NCBI RefSeq assembly: GCF_004337985.1
Contig: NW_021940922.1
Span: 1,431,256-1,495,255 of the forward strand
Source: Pyricularia pennisetigena
Lineage: Eukaryota > Ascomycota > Sordariomycetes > Magnaporthales > Pyriculariaceae
Reading direction: 5' to 3'
DNA length: 64,000 bases
The notes beneath the pieces were generated by a model. It searched no databases and was not told the DNA's origin. It saw only the letters and a program-made list of their open reading frames with translations. This document shows, one piece after another, positions 34,037-45,392 of the stretch (positions are counted from its first letter, which is position 1; every line of letters begins with the position of its first letter). A program made the translations under genes and the position numbers.

Positions 34037-34480
34037 TTTAAATAAATTTTGGTGCATATACCGTATTATATAATCAGTTAAATAAGCGGATAGGCAAAGC
34101 ATATATCTTTTTATATATAATTTACAATCAAAACTCGTTTATATGTTTACCAATTTTGACGATAATGAAACCAAAACTTCCAAGATTCGATTACGTATAT
34201 ACACAAACGTCCAAGTCCAGTCCAACTCATAATTCCGGTTTTAAAAGCTGTTTCATAAAAAAAGATGTTAAATATATATTTATATAAATCTTTTTGCTTT
34301 ATTTAATTAATTTTATATTATTTTCGTTTTGGAGCCAGATGCTGTGGTTTCTGCACGTGGGGGGTGATATATATATATATATATATAGTTAATATAGTAT
34401 TACAATTTGGTACGTATATCCGATTATATAAGCCGTTAAGTATGCGGAAAGGTTTTAATTTATGCCACGAAATGCAGTTT
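33996..34480 (+). repeat. AT-headed repeats, copies 2 and 3
   Basis: (TA)n at 34000-34033 followed by the ATAAGCGGATAGGCAAAGCA unit, ending in TTTTTGCTTTATTTAATT near 34310. A second (TA)n at about 34371 is followed by a partial unit. Confidence 0.65.
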
Positions 34481-34874
34481 ACATTACTGGAAAACCTGAA
34501 ATTTATGCTTTAGTTTGGTTATTATCGCATTTTTACAGCACGTATATTGACGAAAATATTGCTGTTTTTGTGCGAAATTGTTGGATTTAAACGCTAATTC
34601 AGCATTTAACCCCCTGTATTTACAATAGGGATCGCTAAAAATTAACGTTCGACTTAGGCCCTTTTAGGTACTGCAGCGATCGCTTGCATTGCAAATCCAA
34701 AATTTTTGGTGTGGTTTTTGTAAATCGTGTATACCATTGTAATTAATTCAAAATCTCAATAGGGTTTACGCTAGCGAATTAGGGCCAAAAACCCCTGTAT
34801 TCGTTCGTAGTAGCCCATAAAATTCTAATGCGTTTAATAGGGTTTACAATAGCCCATAAACCCATTAGCGGAAT

Positions 34875-35165
34875 TAGTTTCAGTGCTTAGATTAGACCCC
34901 ACTGCGAAGCAGGGGGGACCGAGCGCTCCATATACCTTTTAGCCATATGGCTTTTTGACCAATTGTATTAGCCGAAAAGATCCCACTCGTTCTAGTTTGG
35001 GGATATTTTGTCGCATTTCGCCGTTTATGGCGGTACCACCAACGATAATTTGTCGCATTTCGCCGTTTATAACGGTATTATGAATGATATACCTAATATT
35101 GCAATATCGTTAATCATTATTTTATTAGTATAAGGATAGTTTGTCGCATTTTGCCGTTGATAGCG
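34875..35165 (+). repeat. TA|GTCTCAG repeat, subfamily A, copy 4 with three tail motifs
   Basis: Starts TAGTTTCAGTGCTTAGATTA; CACTGCGAAGCAGGGGGGAC inside. It ends with three spaced copies of TTTGTCGCATTTCGCCGTTT-type tail (35010, 35050, 35140). Confidence 0.75.
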
Positions 35166-35639
35166 GGTATATATAATATATTCGCATTATAATGGCAAAA
35201 AGAAATGGTGTAATTATAGTATGCAATTAAATATTCGAATAAGAGAATAAATAAGGGTTATAAAAGTATATCATAACCTGCGTTGAATTCATTGGAGCCT
35301 GTTGGGCTTTTCAATGCCGGCCGCGTTTTTGTAACCATTGTATTTGGAAAGACATTTTGATATTGAGTAAAACTTGCAATTTTTCATTATATTTAATTTT
35401 TGTTCTAAATAATGGTATGTAAGACTAATATTAAATTAAGTTTCAGTATTTATAGCCTAGCAGACCTAATACTGCAAAGCCCTTGCAATTATCGATTTAA
35501 ACAAAGATTTTATTAATATTTTCATATTAACTAACAATTTGTTCAAAAACTAGATAATTTACGCAAATATTGGTAAAAATGAAAAGAAAACTTTAATTTG
35601 TCCATTTTATATAAGTTTATACGTCAATCTTATCCAAAC

Positions 35640-36320
35640 TTTTTTTTATAAACCTTATTTAATTTAATAAAGCAAAAAGATATAAAAATAATATAAATTT
35701 AGCACTTTTTTTATAAAGAGATAAGGAAGGCCGGGAGTATAAATCGATATTAACGTTGACATTTATTCTATACGTAATCCACTTCTTTGAATTTTGGCTT
35801 TATTAATGTCAAGATTAGTAAAAATGTAAAAGCATTTCGGTTGTAAATTATATATAAAAATAGATATATATTACCTATCCGCATATTTAACGGCTTACAT
35901 AATCGGGTATACGTACCAAACTGGAGTACTATACTAAACATATATATACCACCCCCTACGTGCAAAAACCATAGACTCTGGCTGGAAAACAAAAATAATA
36001 TAAATTTAATTAAATAAAGCAAAAAGATTTATAAAATACACATTTAGCATTTTTTTCTTATTAAACAGTCTTTAAAGCCGATATTATACATTGAATTAGA
36101 CTTGGAAGCTTATTTATATACGTAATCGAATCTCTGAAACTTTGATTTTATTATCGTTAAAATTGGTAAAAATATAAACGAATTTCCATTGTAAATTATA
36201 TATAAAACAGTATATACTTTGCCTATCCGCTTATTTAAATGCTTATAAAATACGGTATATGCAGCAAAGCTTATTATAGCGGCATATATATATTATCCTC
36301 CATCTACAAAAATTATAAAA
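35640..36320 (-). repeat. AT-headed repeats, inverted copies 4 and 5
   Basis: Reverse complements of the unit at 33996-34320 (AATAAAGCAAAAAGAT at 35665 and 36015; CCTATCCGC at 35876 and 36221). Confidence 0.65.
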
Positions 36321-36731
36321 TTTGGTTAAAAAAGAAAAATAATATTAAAAAAAGATCGAAAATCGAAAGAAAAAATCGAAAAAGCAGTACCGCCATAAAC
36401 GGATTAAGGGCAGGTGGTATCCAATTCGACCATTATAACAAGTAAAAGAATAAATCAAATCGCTGCTGATAGCGGTACTAAACGCTATTTTTAACGATAT
36501 TTTCTTTTTTCAATATTTTGCGTAATTATGGAATAATAAAGGAATATCGGTCGAAAAAAGGCCAAAAATACCGCTATAAACGGCGAAAATCGACAAATTG
36601 TCCTCAAACCTGAACCAAAGCGTTTTTTAGATGGACTTACAGGTACATTGCAAAGCCGCAACTGAGCCACGAAATGGAGAGAAGTGGATCAATTGTGCAG
36701 CTCTGGGCTTCAGGGATAAGCCCTGAGACTA

Positions 36732-39270
36732 AAGCGGAATTGCGTTAATTGGCTCGTTACCCTCCACGATATTTGCACGCTACCCTGCACAGTACCCTGC
36801 AAATTACCCTGCACCCATTTAACGAATTAAATTCGTTACGTGCACCTGGATTGGTACAAATACCAGGGCACCCATTAATTGCGGTTTTTAGGGATTCCAA
36901 CTCTGTATTTTAATGGATTTCGACCATTGAAAATAGCAATGTGCCCTATAATTGGCAATTATAGGCCTATACCAGTTAGAATGCAAACGGTATAGCCAGT
37001 CCTAGATTTAATAGGGTATTTATTTACCTTTAGGCGAATAGGTTCATTAATTATAGCTATAAATGAGCGAATTGCAATTATAATTTAAGCTACTTTATAA
37101 CGGAAAACAGCCCTATATCGGGCTTTCCAGGCCTAATTCCAGCAAATAGGGGGCCTGAACCCAGTTTAAACGAATTTTTAACCGCTAAATTACAGGCCCA
37201 AAACCTGCAATTAAAAGCGTTAATTACGTGAATTGATTAATTTTAGAGGATAATTTGACAGTTAACTGGCCTTTTAATACTGAGAAACGGTAATTCCGCT
37301 AATCTCAATAGTAATTCGGTAATTAAACCCGTTACCGCACCCTTTAATCCATTTAGTAATTTAATTTTAGGTGACGGGAAAGGTAAAAAATTATCGAAAC
37401 GGGTATTTTTTTCCCCGAAAATTGTAAATTAGGAGGGGTTAGCGATTACGCTTTATGGAAATAGGCGATAATAATATAGTTTAGGGTTATAAAAGCAGCG
37501 AAGCTTAGTTCCAACCGTAACATTAGTTATATTTTACCGGAATACGAGTAACTAATCCTATTATAAATTATAAAAAACAGTTAAATTAAGAAAGTTTCAA
37601 AATTTATTATATGGTATTCCAACCCCGTAACGGCTCATAAAACCTTGAAAAATAATTATTCCGTTGCACCCGAAATCAACCGAGATTCGCTTTATTGGGA
37701 ATTCCACGTTTTAAATTCTTCGACATTTTCAGGATCGATTCCTGAATTTAACAACCGTTTTAACTTACTGGTAATAAAATTATCGAATAATAACGTATGT
37801 ATTAACCCCGTAAATGTACGAAATTAATTCCTACGGGCCCTGGAAAGGATATTCCTTATTTGGACCGAACGCTAACGGATTACTTAACCGGCCTTGCAAG
37901 CTATAGGCCAAAATTCGGAGAAATTAAATTTGCAATACCTTATGGCGGACCTTATATCCGAAAATTCGATTACATGCTTTACAACGGGCAAGGCTGCTAA
38001 TTAGAGGTTTGAAGTCAGAAAATCGAATAAAAAAAGGGTTAAAATGGCGCTAAAAAGGAACGTAATGGGTAGGAAAACACCTTTAAATCACGAAAAAAAA
38101 GTAATAAAAGTTCAAATTTAGATTCTGCTTTTGCAAAAGATACTGAATCCTCCTCCAGCGAATTAACCGCTGGAACGTCCCTAATTTCCATGGATTTTGG
38201 ATTATTTACGGGTTTAATTCCAGGTGAGGTTAACGAATACGCAACGTATAACGCTTTGGAACAGGAGATTAATTCCGCTATTAACGGAATTATAAGATTA
38301 CGTTCGGAATCGGATTCGGAACCCGATAATACCGGTAAAACGTTAAAATTACAAGTTTTAGCAACTAATTTTGAAGTTATAACGAAATTTGGACGCGGCG
38401 TAAAAGGGACCCTCAACCTTTGGAAACTAGGTTACCTTATCCTGTATAATACAGGTAATACGCACCATACTTTTGCAAATAAGCAATTTTTTACCTATTA
38501 AACCCCCGGTTTTACAGTCGAAATCGGTATAGGAGGTGGGTCTGTTAAGTTTATAGACACCGGAATCGTGAAAATATAGATCCGTTACGGCCAAAAGACT
38601 GACGAATTTAAAAAGGTTACGTTAAATAACGTTTTATATGTCCCCTCGTTTGGAACAAATATCGTTAATGGCCTTATGCATTATAATATAAGGAGCGTAT
38701 TATTAAAAAATACCTTGTACGATAAGTATCGCAAAACGTGGGGACGCCTAAATACCGCTAAACATTCGTTTTGTGTAGAGGTTAAAGGGTGCGATATCCT
38801 TATTCGAAATAACGTTATTTCTAATTACGCCTATATAATAGGTGAATATAGCACCCCTTTTAGTATGGTCTTACAAAGGGTTACAAAAGGTTACGCAACC
38901 CCGTTGGAAATCAATTAAATAATATAAGCCCGGAAAGGGACTATAAAATTTACACCGATTCGGAACCGGAAAGAAATACGGTAACGGAAAAACTAAATCC
39001 CGAACAAAATACGGAAATAACCGTAGGCTCACCTATAATAACGCAAAAGCTTAGCGGTAAAAGACCTGAAAATCCACGTAAAATTGGACCCCGTAAACCC
39101 GGCACGCCGTTAGGTAACCCTTTTATGCAACCTAATATAAAAGGGATTATTTCCGAAAAAAGGGGTTTCCTATATAAAAAATCCGTTCTTAAAACCTCCT
39201 TTATTATCAGATTTAAAGCAGGCCCTTGTAAATTACCTTTTTCAAGGTTAAAACGAACTACGGACGGCTA
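36732..39270 (+). pseudogene. Copia III, 5' part: leader, gag and protease region (split by Copia I)
   Basis: The leader (36732-37360) has three TACCCTGCA repeats near 36785-36815 and no recognised LTR. Gag begins around 37370 (GKKLSKRVFFPEN, GGVSDYALWK) and continues at 37645-37990 with PEFNNRFNLLVIKLSN, NPVNVRN and LQYLMADLISEN, typical of fungal Copia gag. The protease and pre-integrase stretch is at 38500-38840 (TPGFTVEIGIGGG, VTLNNVLYVPSFGTNIVN, WGRLNTAKHSFCVE), then a linker to 39270. Frames are broken by TAA/TAG and shifts. The element resumes at 45393 beyond Copia I, whose insertion duplicated GGCTA. Confidence 0.85.
39266..39270. other. target site duplication GGCTA (left) of Copia I
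   Basis: GGCTA here and at 45393-45397 directly flank the 638-bp LTRs. Confidence 0.95.
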
Positions 39271-39908
39271 TGTGAGGAGGTTACGAGATAGAATAAGCTT
39301 AATCTTGAACGCGGGGAAAAGTGGATCACGTATAAGGTTGATGGAACGTTGAAATGGCAGATAACCGTCTGCTAGCGGGTAATAGAGATAATATATTGTT
39401 GCACAATCGATTCGTTGAATCGTTGAATCGATGAAGGTATGAAGGTGATAAATCTAAGGCTAAGTTATAAATTACGTGTTCGAATCCGTAGGTGCAGATC
39501 TTCGATCCGGATGTCCGGAATGCGGGGTCACGTCACATGATTTGGCCTTATTCATGTGACTGACCTGCCGACCTATTGAGCCTAACGGCCTATTGTGCTT
39601 ATGCATGCACAGAAAATCTGCGACCACAACGGGATTCGAACCCACGCACTTCAACGTATATATGATATAGATTATGGTACGTGCATTATACCACTAAGCT
39701 AGATTAAATATGACGTATTTGTTTTGTTGTTGAAACTATGAACAAAGACGTGATATATAAAGCTTTGTATGTATAAACGCGTATACGTTTTATTTGTTAT
39801 TTATTTATTTATTCGATGCAGGGTGACTAATAAAATTAGCCCGTGCTAGCCGTAATAAGATAATGCAGGGTAGCTAATATAATCAGCCCTGCGCTAGCCA
39901 TGTTGACA
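39271..39908 (-). repeat. Copia I 3' LTR (638 bp)
   Basis: On the minus strand TGTCAACATGG...CCTCCTCACA, i.e. TG...CA ends. Contains a tRNA-like segment, a strong hairpin at 39526-39565 and a promoter-like ATATAAAGC at about 39756. Confidence 0.93.
39624..39705 (-). other. tRNA-like sequence in Copia I 3' LTR
   Basis: On the minus strand TAGCTTAGTGG matches the pol III A box and GGGTTCGAATCCC the B box/T-loop, about 65 bp apart as in an intron-containing or long-armed tRNA. The acceptor stem does not pair well, so it is a tRNA-like or decayed tRNA, not a confident gene; anticodon not assignable. Four LTR copies exist in the window. Confidence 0.6.
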
Positions 39909-39916
39909 TACCCCCG
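39909..39916 (-). other. polypurine tract of Copia I
   Basis: Minus strand CGGGGGTA immediately before the 3' LTR TGTCAAC, the usual plus-strand primer position. The same sequence precedes the left LTR of Copia II (51456). Confidence 0.7.
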
Positions 39917-39974
39917 TAATTTATTTATTATATAAAATAATAAACAAATTATCGAGTGGATACGTTTTATTTAT

Positions 39975-42900
39975 TTATTTATCGTTATTTTCTGCACCGT
40001 TATTAACATTTGCATAGGATAATAGATCCTTATGCAAAGGTCCGGGTACTGATTTGGTTAAAAAATCAGCTATATTTAATTTAGTTGGTATATATTTCAA
40101 CTCAACTAAATTATTATTTATAGCTTCGCGGCTAAAATGATATATTATATCGATATGCTTAGATCTTTTATAAAATTCCGGGTTTTCCGCGAGCTTTATG
40201 GTAGACGTATTATCCACTAAAATTAAAGGGGTTTTAATGTTAAAGCCCAATTTTAAATTATTATTTATATAATTTAGCATATTATTTAAATATATGGCTT
40301 CTTTAACGGCGTCCCGTAAAGCCATATACTCAGCTTCAGTCGACGATAAAGCTACCGTTTTCTGATGTTAAGAAGTCCAACTTATTATATTGTTATCGTT
40401 ATTTATGTTATAACTGTTGGACAGGCTAAATATATATCCAGTAGTGGAACGTCTTTAATTTAGGTCGTTAGCCCAATCAGAGTCTGTATATCCCTTAATA
40501 AATAATATATTATCGTTATTTTGGCTTTTATCCTGCAGGTTTATATTATTTATATTATTTATATTATTTATTAACTTTTCGTTAACGTTATTTTTATTGG
40601 ATCCGTTATTGTTAACGTTATGTTGGGATATATTATTAACGTTATATTGTAGGCCAAAAGTGGGATTTTTTAGCAGATATTTAAAAACATTTTCAAGAAT
40701 CTTGAAATGTTCAGCCCCAGGATTAGCCATAAACCTGGCGGCTAGGCACGTGCAATATGTTATATCTGGGCGGCTTTTTATTGCTAAATATAGTAGTGAG
40801 CCTACTTTTTGTTGGAAATCTTTGATTTCCTCTTTTGTAGCTTTATGTTTATTTATATCGAATTTTAAACCTGGTACCCCCGGAATGGTAGAAGGTTTTT
40901 CGTTATTTATAATATTGAATTTATTCAATATTTTATTGGTATAATCTTCCTGGCTAATAAAAGCGGTTTTATTGTTTTTATTTATAGTTATCCTGTTACC
41001 CAAAAAATTGGATACAGGTCCCATACATTTTATTTTTATATATTTGGATAATTTTTTATAAAAAATATCCAATAACGATAAATTAGCATTAAATGCCAAA
41101 ATATCGTCGACGTGGCAAACCATAATAATGCCAAAAAATTGGCTATTATTATCTTGGTTTATATATACGCCTTCGTCGTATGGGAAAACAGTAAAACCTA
41201 ACTTTATCAGCTTTTTGGTAAGGTATTTATACCAAAGTCTAGGCGCTTGTTTTAGACCATACAGGGCTTTATTTAATTTACCCACTTTATTTATATACTT
41301 TTTATCTGTATATAGCCCTGTAGGTAACTTTATATATATTTCGGTATCGATATCTGCGTGTAAAAACGCGTTCTTAACGTCATATTGAATAACGTACCAC
41401 CCTTTATGTAATGCTAGCATTATAAATATATGCCAGGTTTCTGTTTTACAAGTTGTAGAAAAGGTATCCAGGTAATCAACACCCATAATTTGGTGGAATC
41501 CCTGTACTACCCATCTGGCTTTATAACGATACCGTTTATTAATATCCGTAATAAAACGAATATTATTTATATTATTCAAGGGTTTTTTCTTAAAAACCCA
41601 GCGCCCAGTTATAGCTATTTTATTTGGAGGCAAATCCGTTATAGTAAAGGTATTGGATTCTGTTAAGCTATTATTTTCGTCTTTGCAAGCCTGCAGCCAA
41701 TTTTCCCAATCTTGGCTTTCCATGGCTTGTTTATAGGTATTCGGTTCTATTAACGAATTTGTTATTAATGTGTAATTATCTTTGTTAAAATTAAATTTTA
41801 ACGATTTATTAATATCACGTATCGTAAATAGAACGTCATTATATATTTTATATTCTGCAGAATTTATTGGGGGTTTATTTTTTATGTTTATTTGTATAGA
41901 CGAATTGTTAGCTGCTTGGGGATTATTGTTATTGGTAATAACGTTGTTTTTATCAGCATTATTAACGTTATTCGCGTTATTAACGTTATTAATGTTGTTT
42001 TTATCAACGTTATTATCTTTATTTATATTTGTATTATTTACTGGATTTACCTCGAAATCTGGTAAAGAGAATTCGACCTCGTTTATGTTATTATTATTTA
42101 TATTGGTATTTTCGATTATATGTGGATAAAATTTATCCGTTATAAAGGTAATATCTCTGACCAGGAGACATTTCCTCTTGTATGGGTCCCATATCTTATA
42201 TATTTTTATATTAGGTGTAAAACCTACTAAAATACCAATTTTATTTCGAGGTTCAAGCTTCTCTTTATCATGGTTATCGTTATAGTAAATAATACATCCC
42301 CAAGGTTGTATATAGTTATTTACGTGAATTGCATTATTATTTATATTATTTTCACTTATATTGTGAAATATATTGGCTGGCGTCTGCATATTCAAAGCCG
42401 TATGTGGGGTGTTATTATATAGGTATACAGCGGCTAATAAAGCCTCACCCCATAAATAGTTAGGTGCTTTGCTATTAAATAGCATAGCCCTGACTTTATT
42501 AAATAGGGTTAAATTTATACGTTCTATTAACCCATTTGGCTCTTTTGTATATGCAGGCGTAAAATGGTCTATAATACCGTTATTCTGTAACGCAATCTTA
42601 AATTGGTTACTTATATATTCGCCTCCATTATCGGTAAAGAACTCTTTTATTGTTCTTTTACCATTTATATTAACGGTATCATTATCCATTTGTTTCTTAT
42701 ATATATTGAATGCCTCTAGGGCATCAGCCTTTGTTTTTAACAATGCAACACGTAAATAACGTGACTTTTTATCCAAAAACGTTATGTAATATTTATAATA
42801 ATTATACGTGGGTGGATTTATGGGTCCACCTAAATCGGAATGGATTCTGTCTAATATATTATAATTTATAATATTTGCAGAAGTCCTGTTTATTTTCTGA

Positions 42901-44366
42901 TTGGATTTTGCAGCTAAGCAAATCTCACACGTATATTTATTATAATTATATATATCGTCTTTGGATATCTTTATTTTATATGTCTTTATTAACTGCAATA
43001 GGGGTGTTAACCCTATATGCCCATATTTAACGTGTAATTTATATACTGCATTGGAAGAAATATCGTTATTATTCGACTTTTCTTCCGCATGTAATATACA
43101 ATTATTTTCCACAATTTGGGTAGGTAGAATATATAGCCCATTATTTTTATAACCTTCTGTTATTTTATGTTTATGTTCTTTATGTATCACTATTACTTTA
43201 TTGTTTAAAAAGGTTATAATATAGTTATGTAGTTGTGCAACAGAGAGTATATTGAACCCAAATTCTGGTACATAGTACACGTTATTTATGGTTTCTGTTA
43301 TACCTGTATCATTGAACTTGACTTTTATAGTTCCCATCTTATTTATATTTAAGTGGGAAGCATTACTCCATTTAACAGTCGTATCTATATCTTTAACGTC
43401 TGTTAAATATTGTATATTGCAACATGTATGAATTGTTGCTGCACTGTCTATAATAAAATTGGAGGACTTTATAATAGAGTGCAATACAATATGTGGATTA
43501 AAGTCAGAATAAATTAAATTTGGAACAAACGTTGTAAAACAGTAATGTCCCAGATTCAAATAATCAGCTTTATTCCCGTTATTGGGGTAATTATTATTAT
43601 AATTATAATTATAATTACAAATATAATTATAAATATAATTATTAATGGGTAAAGAATTTACCTCATTATTAACCTTATTGAAGGTTAAAAGTTCATTCAA
43701 CGATACTGTATGATGTTTATTAATATTATCCTCACCACGGAAATCCTTTAAAATATCGGCAAATAATAAATCTACCGTATATTTATTTGAATCATCGTTC
43801 CGTAGGTTTTGGATAATATTCTGTGCAGAAGAGATCCAATTTTGATTTAAAGTATTTAACACCCAGGTTATAATAACCTTATCTTGAGTAATTAAACCTT
43901 TCAATTTCAAAACTGAATATAACTCTTTTATTTTATTCAAATAAACCTCGATGTTATTAGACGATTCTGGTACAGCCGAATAAAACTCCTTTAATAAAAG
44001 GAAATCCGAAGTATAGCCTTCAGGATTATATATATTTTTTAATTTATTCCAGGCTTCGTACGCAGAAGTGCATTCTTTTATATATAAAAGAGGTTTATTA
44101 TCGCACAGTGATTTTATGAAGGCTAAAGCCAGCGTATTTTTGTCTGTATAATCCAGAGGTTCAAGGGTATTACTACCACTCTGGATGCCACTGGGGATAC
44201 CAGTGGGTTCCATATTATTATTAGCGTCGAGGCTAATAATAACTCCCTCCTTTTGCTCCAGGGTACATGCGAGTCCCTTCACTTCCAAGGCCGCTTGAGC
44301 ACGAATAGCCCAGATAACGTAATTCTCGGTGCCCTTTAGGCTTACCATTGTATCGAAGGTAGCCAT
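39975..44366 (-). pseudogene. Copia I gag-pol, single frame with two premature stops
   Basis: Minus-strand frame of about 1,463 codons from ATG 44366 (AAGATGGCT context). Gag is residues 1 to ~230 (GTENYVIWAIRAQAALE, FLLLKEFYSAVPESSNN). An Asn/Tyr stretch sits where the CCHC knuckle should be (~245-270). Protease follows near residue 305 (FIIDSAATIHTCC), then pre-integrase zinc ligands (LHVKYGHIG, CEIC) at ~440-480 and integrase D-D-E (HSDLGG, FTDNGGEY, EPNGLIERIN) at ~510-640. An Asn-rich linker covers ~750-830. Reverse transcriptase runs ~880-1130 with VCHVDDILAF as the catalytic motif, and RNase H ~1280-1460 (YTDSDWAND, LSSTEAEYMALRDA, HIDIIYHFSREA). Two TAA codons in RNase H (40452-40454 and near 40370) stand at expected Gln positions. 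Encodes particle, protease, integrase and polymerase functions; probably inactive as it stands. Confidence 0.93.
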
Positions 44367-44740
44367 CTTAAATAAAGGGTCTCTTATTTGTATTGTATCT
44401 CGGTAACGGTCGGGATTAGGGTCGAAAGGGTTATTTGGTTAAATAAGTTTTAAGAAGAGCTTTCGGATGGTATAGGTCTCGTATCGATAGGACGAATAGC
44501 GGTGAAAATATAGGCGAATGTTTGTTAAGGTAAATCGGTAGGTATAAAAGGGTGCAGTATAACGGTCGGGCTTTCTCGACGGCGCGTGCGATTCCGGTTT
44601 CAGCAATTATACCGTTGGATAAAGCGTGAATAAAGCTATCGAATGATATAAGGCTTGGGTTAATCCGAAATAGGGTTGAAAAATAATCGATGGATTTAAT
44701 GGTATTAGTATCGGTATCGATCTCGTTGGTATAAGCTAAT
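44367..44740 (-). other. Copia I 5' untranslated leader
   Basis: Between primer site and gag ATG. Nearly identical to the Copia II leader at 56240-56604, unlike the coding regions, which have diverged much more. Confidence 0.8.
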
Positions 44741-44754
44741 CCGGGCTCATAACC
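44741..44754 (-). other. Copia I primer-binding site, probable half-tRNA(iMet)
   Basis: Directly after the 5' LTR the minus strand reads GGTTATGAGCCCGG. This is complementary to the anticodon stem-loop of initiator tRNA-Met (GGGCTCATAACC), not to its 3' end. The Drosophila copia and yeast Ty5 elements are known to prime with such cleaved half-tRNAs. Same site at 56605-56618 in Copia II. Confidence 0.75.
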
Positions 44755-45392
44755 TGTAAAGAGGTTACGAAATAAAATAAACTTAATTTTGAACGCGGGG
44801 AAAGGTGGATCACGTATAAGGCTAATGGAACGTTAAAATGGCAAGTAACCGTCTGTTAGCGGGTAATAAAGATAATATATTATTGCACAATCGATTCGTT
44901 AAATCGTTGAATCGATGAAGGTATGAAGGTGATAAATCTAAGGCTAAGTTTTGAATTACGTGTTCGAATCCGTAGGTGCAGATCTTCGATCCGGATGTCC
45001 GGAATGCGGGGTCACGTCACATGATTTGGCCTTATTCATGTGACTGACCTGCCGACCTATTGAGCCTAACGGCCTATTGTGCTTAGGCATGCACAGAAAA
45101 TCTGCGACCACAACGGGATTCGAACCCACGCACTTCAACGTATATATGATATAGATTATGGTACGTGCATTATACCACTAAGCTAGATTAAATATGACGT
45201 ATTTGTTTTGTTGTTGAAACTATGAACAAAGACGTGATATATAAAGCTTTGTATGTATAAACGCGTATACGTTTTATTTGTTATTTATTTATTTATTCGA
45301 TGCGGGGTGACTAATAAAATTAGCCCGTGCTAGCCGTTATAAGATAATGCAGGGTAGCTAATATAATTAGCCCTGCGCTAGCCATGTTAACA
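44755..45392 (-). repeat. Copia I 5' LTR (638 bp)
   Basis: Begins on the minus strand TGTTAACATGG and ends CTCTTTACA next to the primer site. Otherwise as the 3' LTR. Confidence 0.93.
45108..45190 (-). other. tRNA-like sequence in Copia I 5' LTR
   Basis: A box TAGCTTAGTGG (45176-45186) and B box GGGTTCGAATCCC (45115-45127) both perfect. Confidence 0.6.

Larger units (their letters stand above)
33575..36731. mobile_element. 3.2-kb element with about 1-kb inverted ends
   Basis: Left end TAGTCTCAGGGCTCATCCCT (33575), right end AAGCCCTGAGACTA (36731); each has a TA that can be read as target duplication. Going inward, both sides show the same order: subfamily B repeat, AT-rich tail (ATTATTCCACAATTACGC and its inverse), the CAGGTGGTAT/CCGTTCATGGCGGTA block (33875, inverted at 36400), then AT-headed repeats. 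The centre holds a subfamily A copy. No transposase found. It may be a giant non-autonomous element or several nested small ones. Confidence 0.7.
39271..45392 (-). mobile_element. Copia I, complete LTR retrotransposon
   Basis: 6,122 bp, reading on the minus strand, with LTRs at both ends, perfect 5-bp target duplication, primer site, polypurine tract and a single gag-pol frame. Its LTRs differ by a few per cent over most of their length but strongly in the first 130 bp (see the conversion finding). It inserted into the older Copia III. It is the least damaged retroelement in the window. Confidence 0.95.

Noticed and set aside
39472..39654. 60-codon minus-strand frame conserved in the Copia I LTRs (also 44956-45138)
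   Set aside because: Lies entirely in the LTR and overlaps the hairpin and the tRNA-like B box. Conservation is explained by LTR identity; no evidence of a peptide.
39624..39705. Bona fide tRNA gene
   Set aside because: A and B boxes are good, but the acceptor stem does not pair and no anticodon arm can be assigned. Kept as tRNA-like.
40597..43152. Plus-strand open frames opposite Copia I gag-pol
   Set aside because: Antisense shadows of a clearly recognised gag-pol frame.
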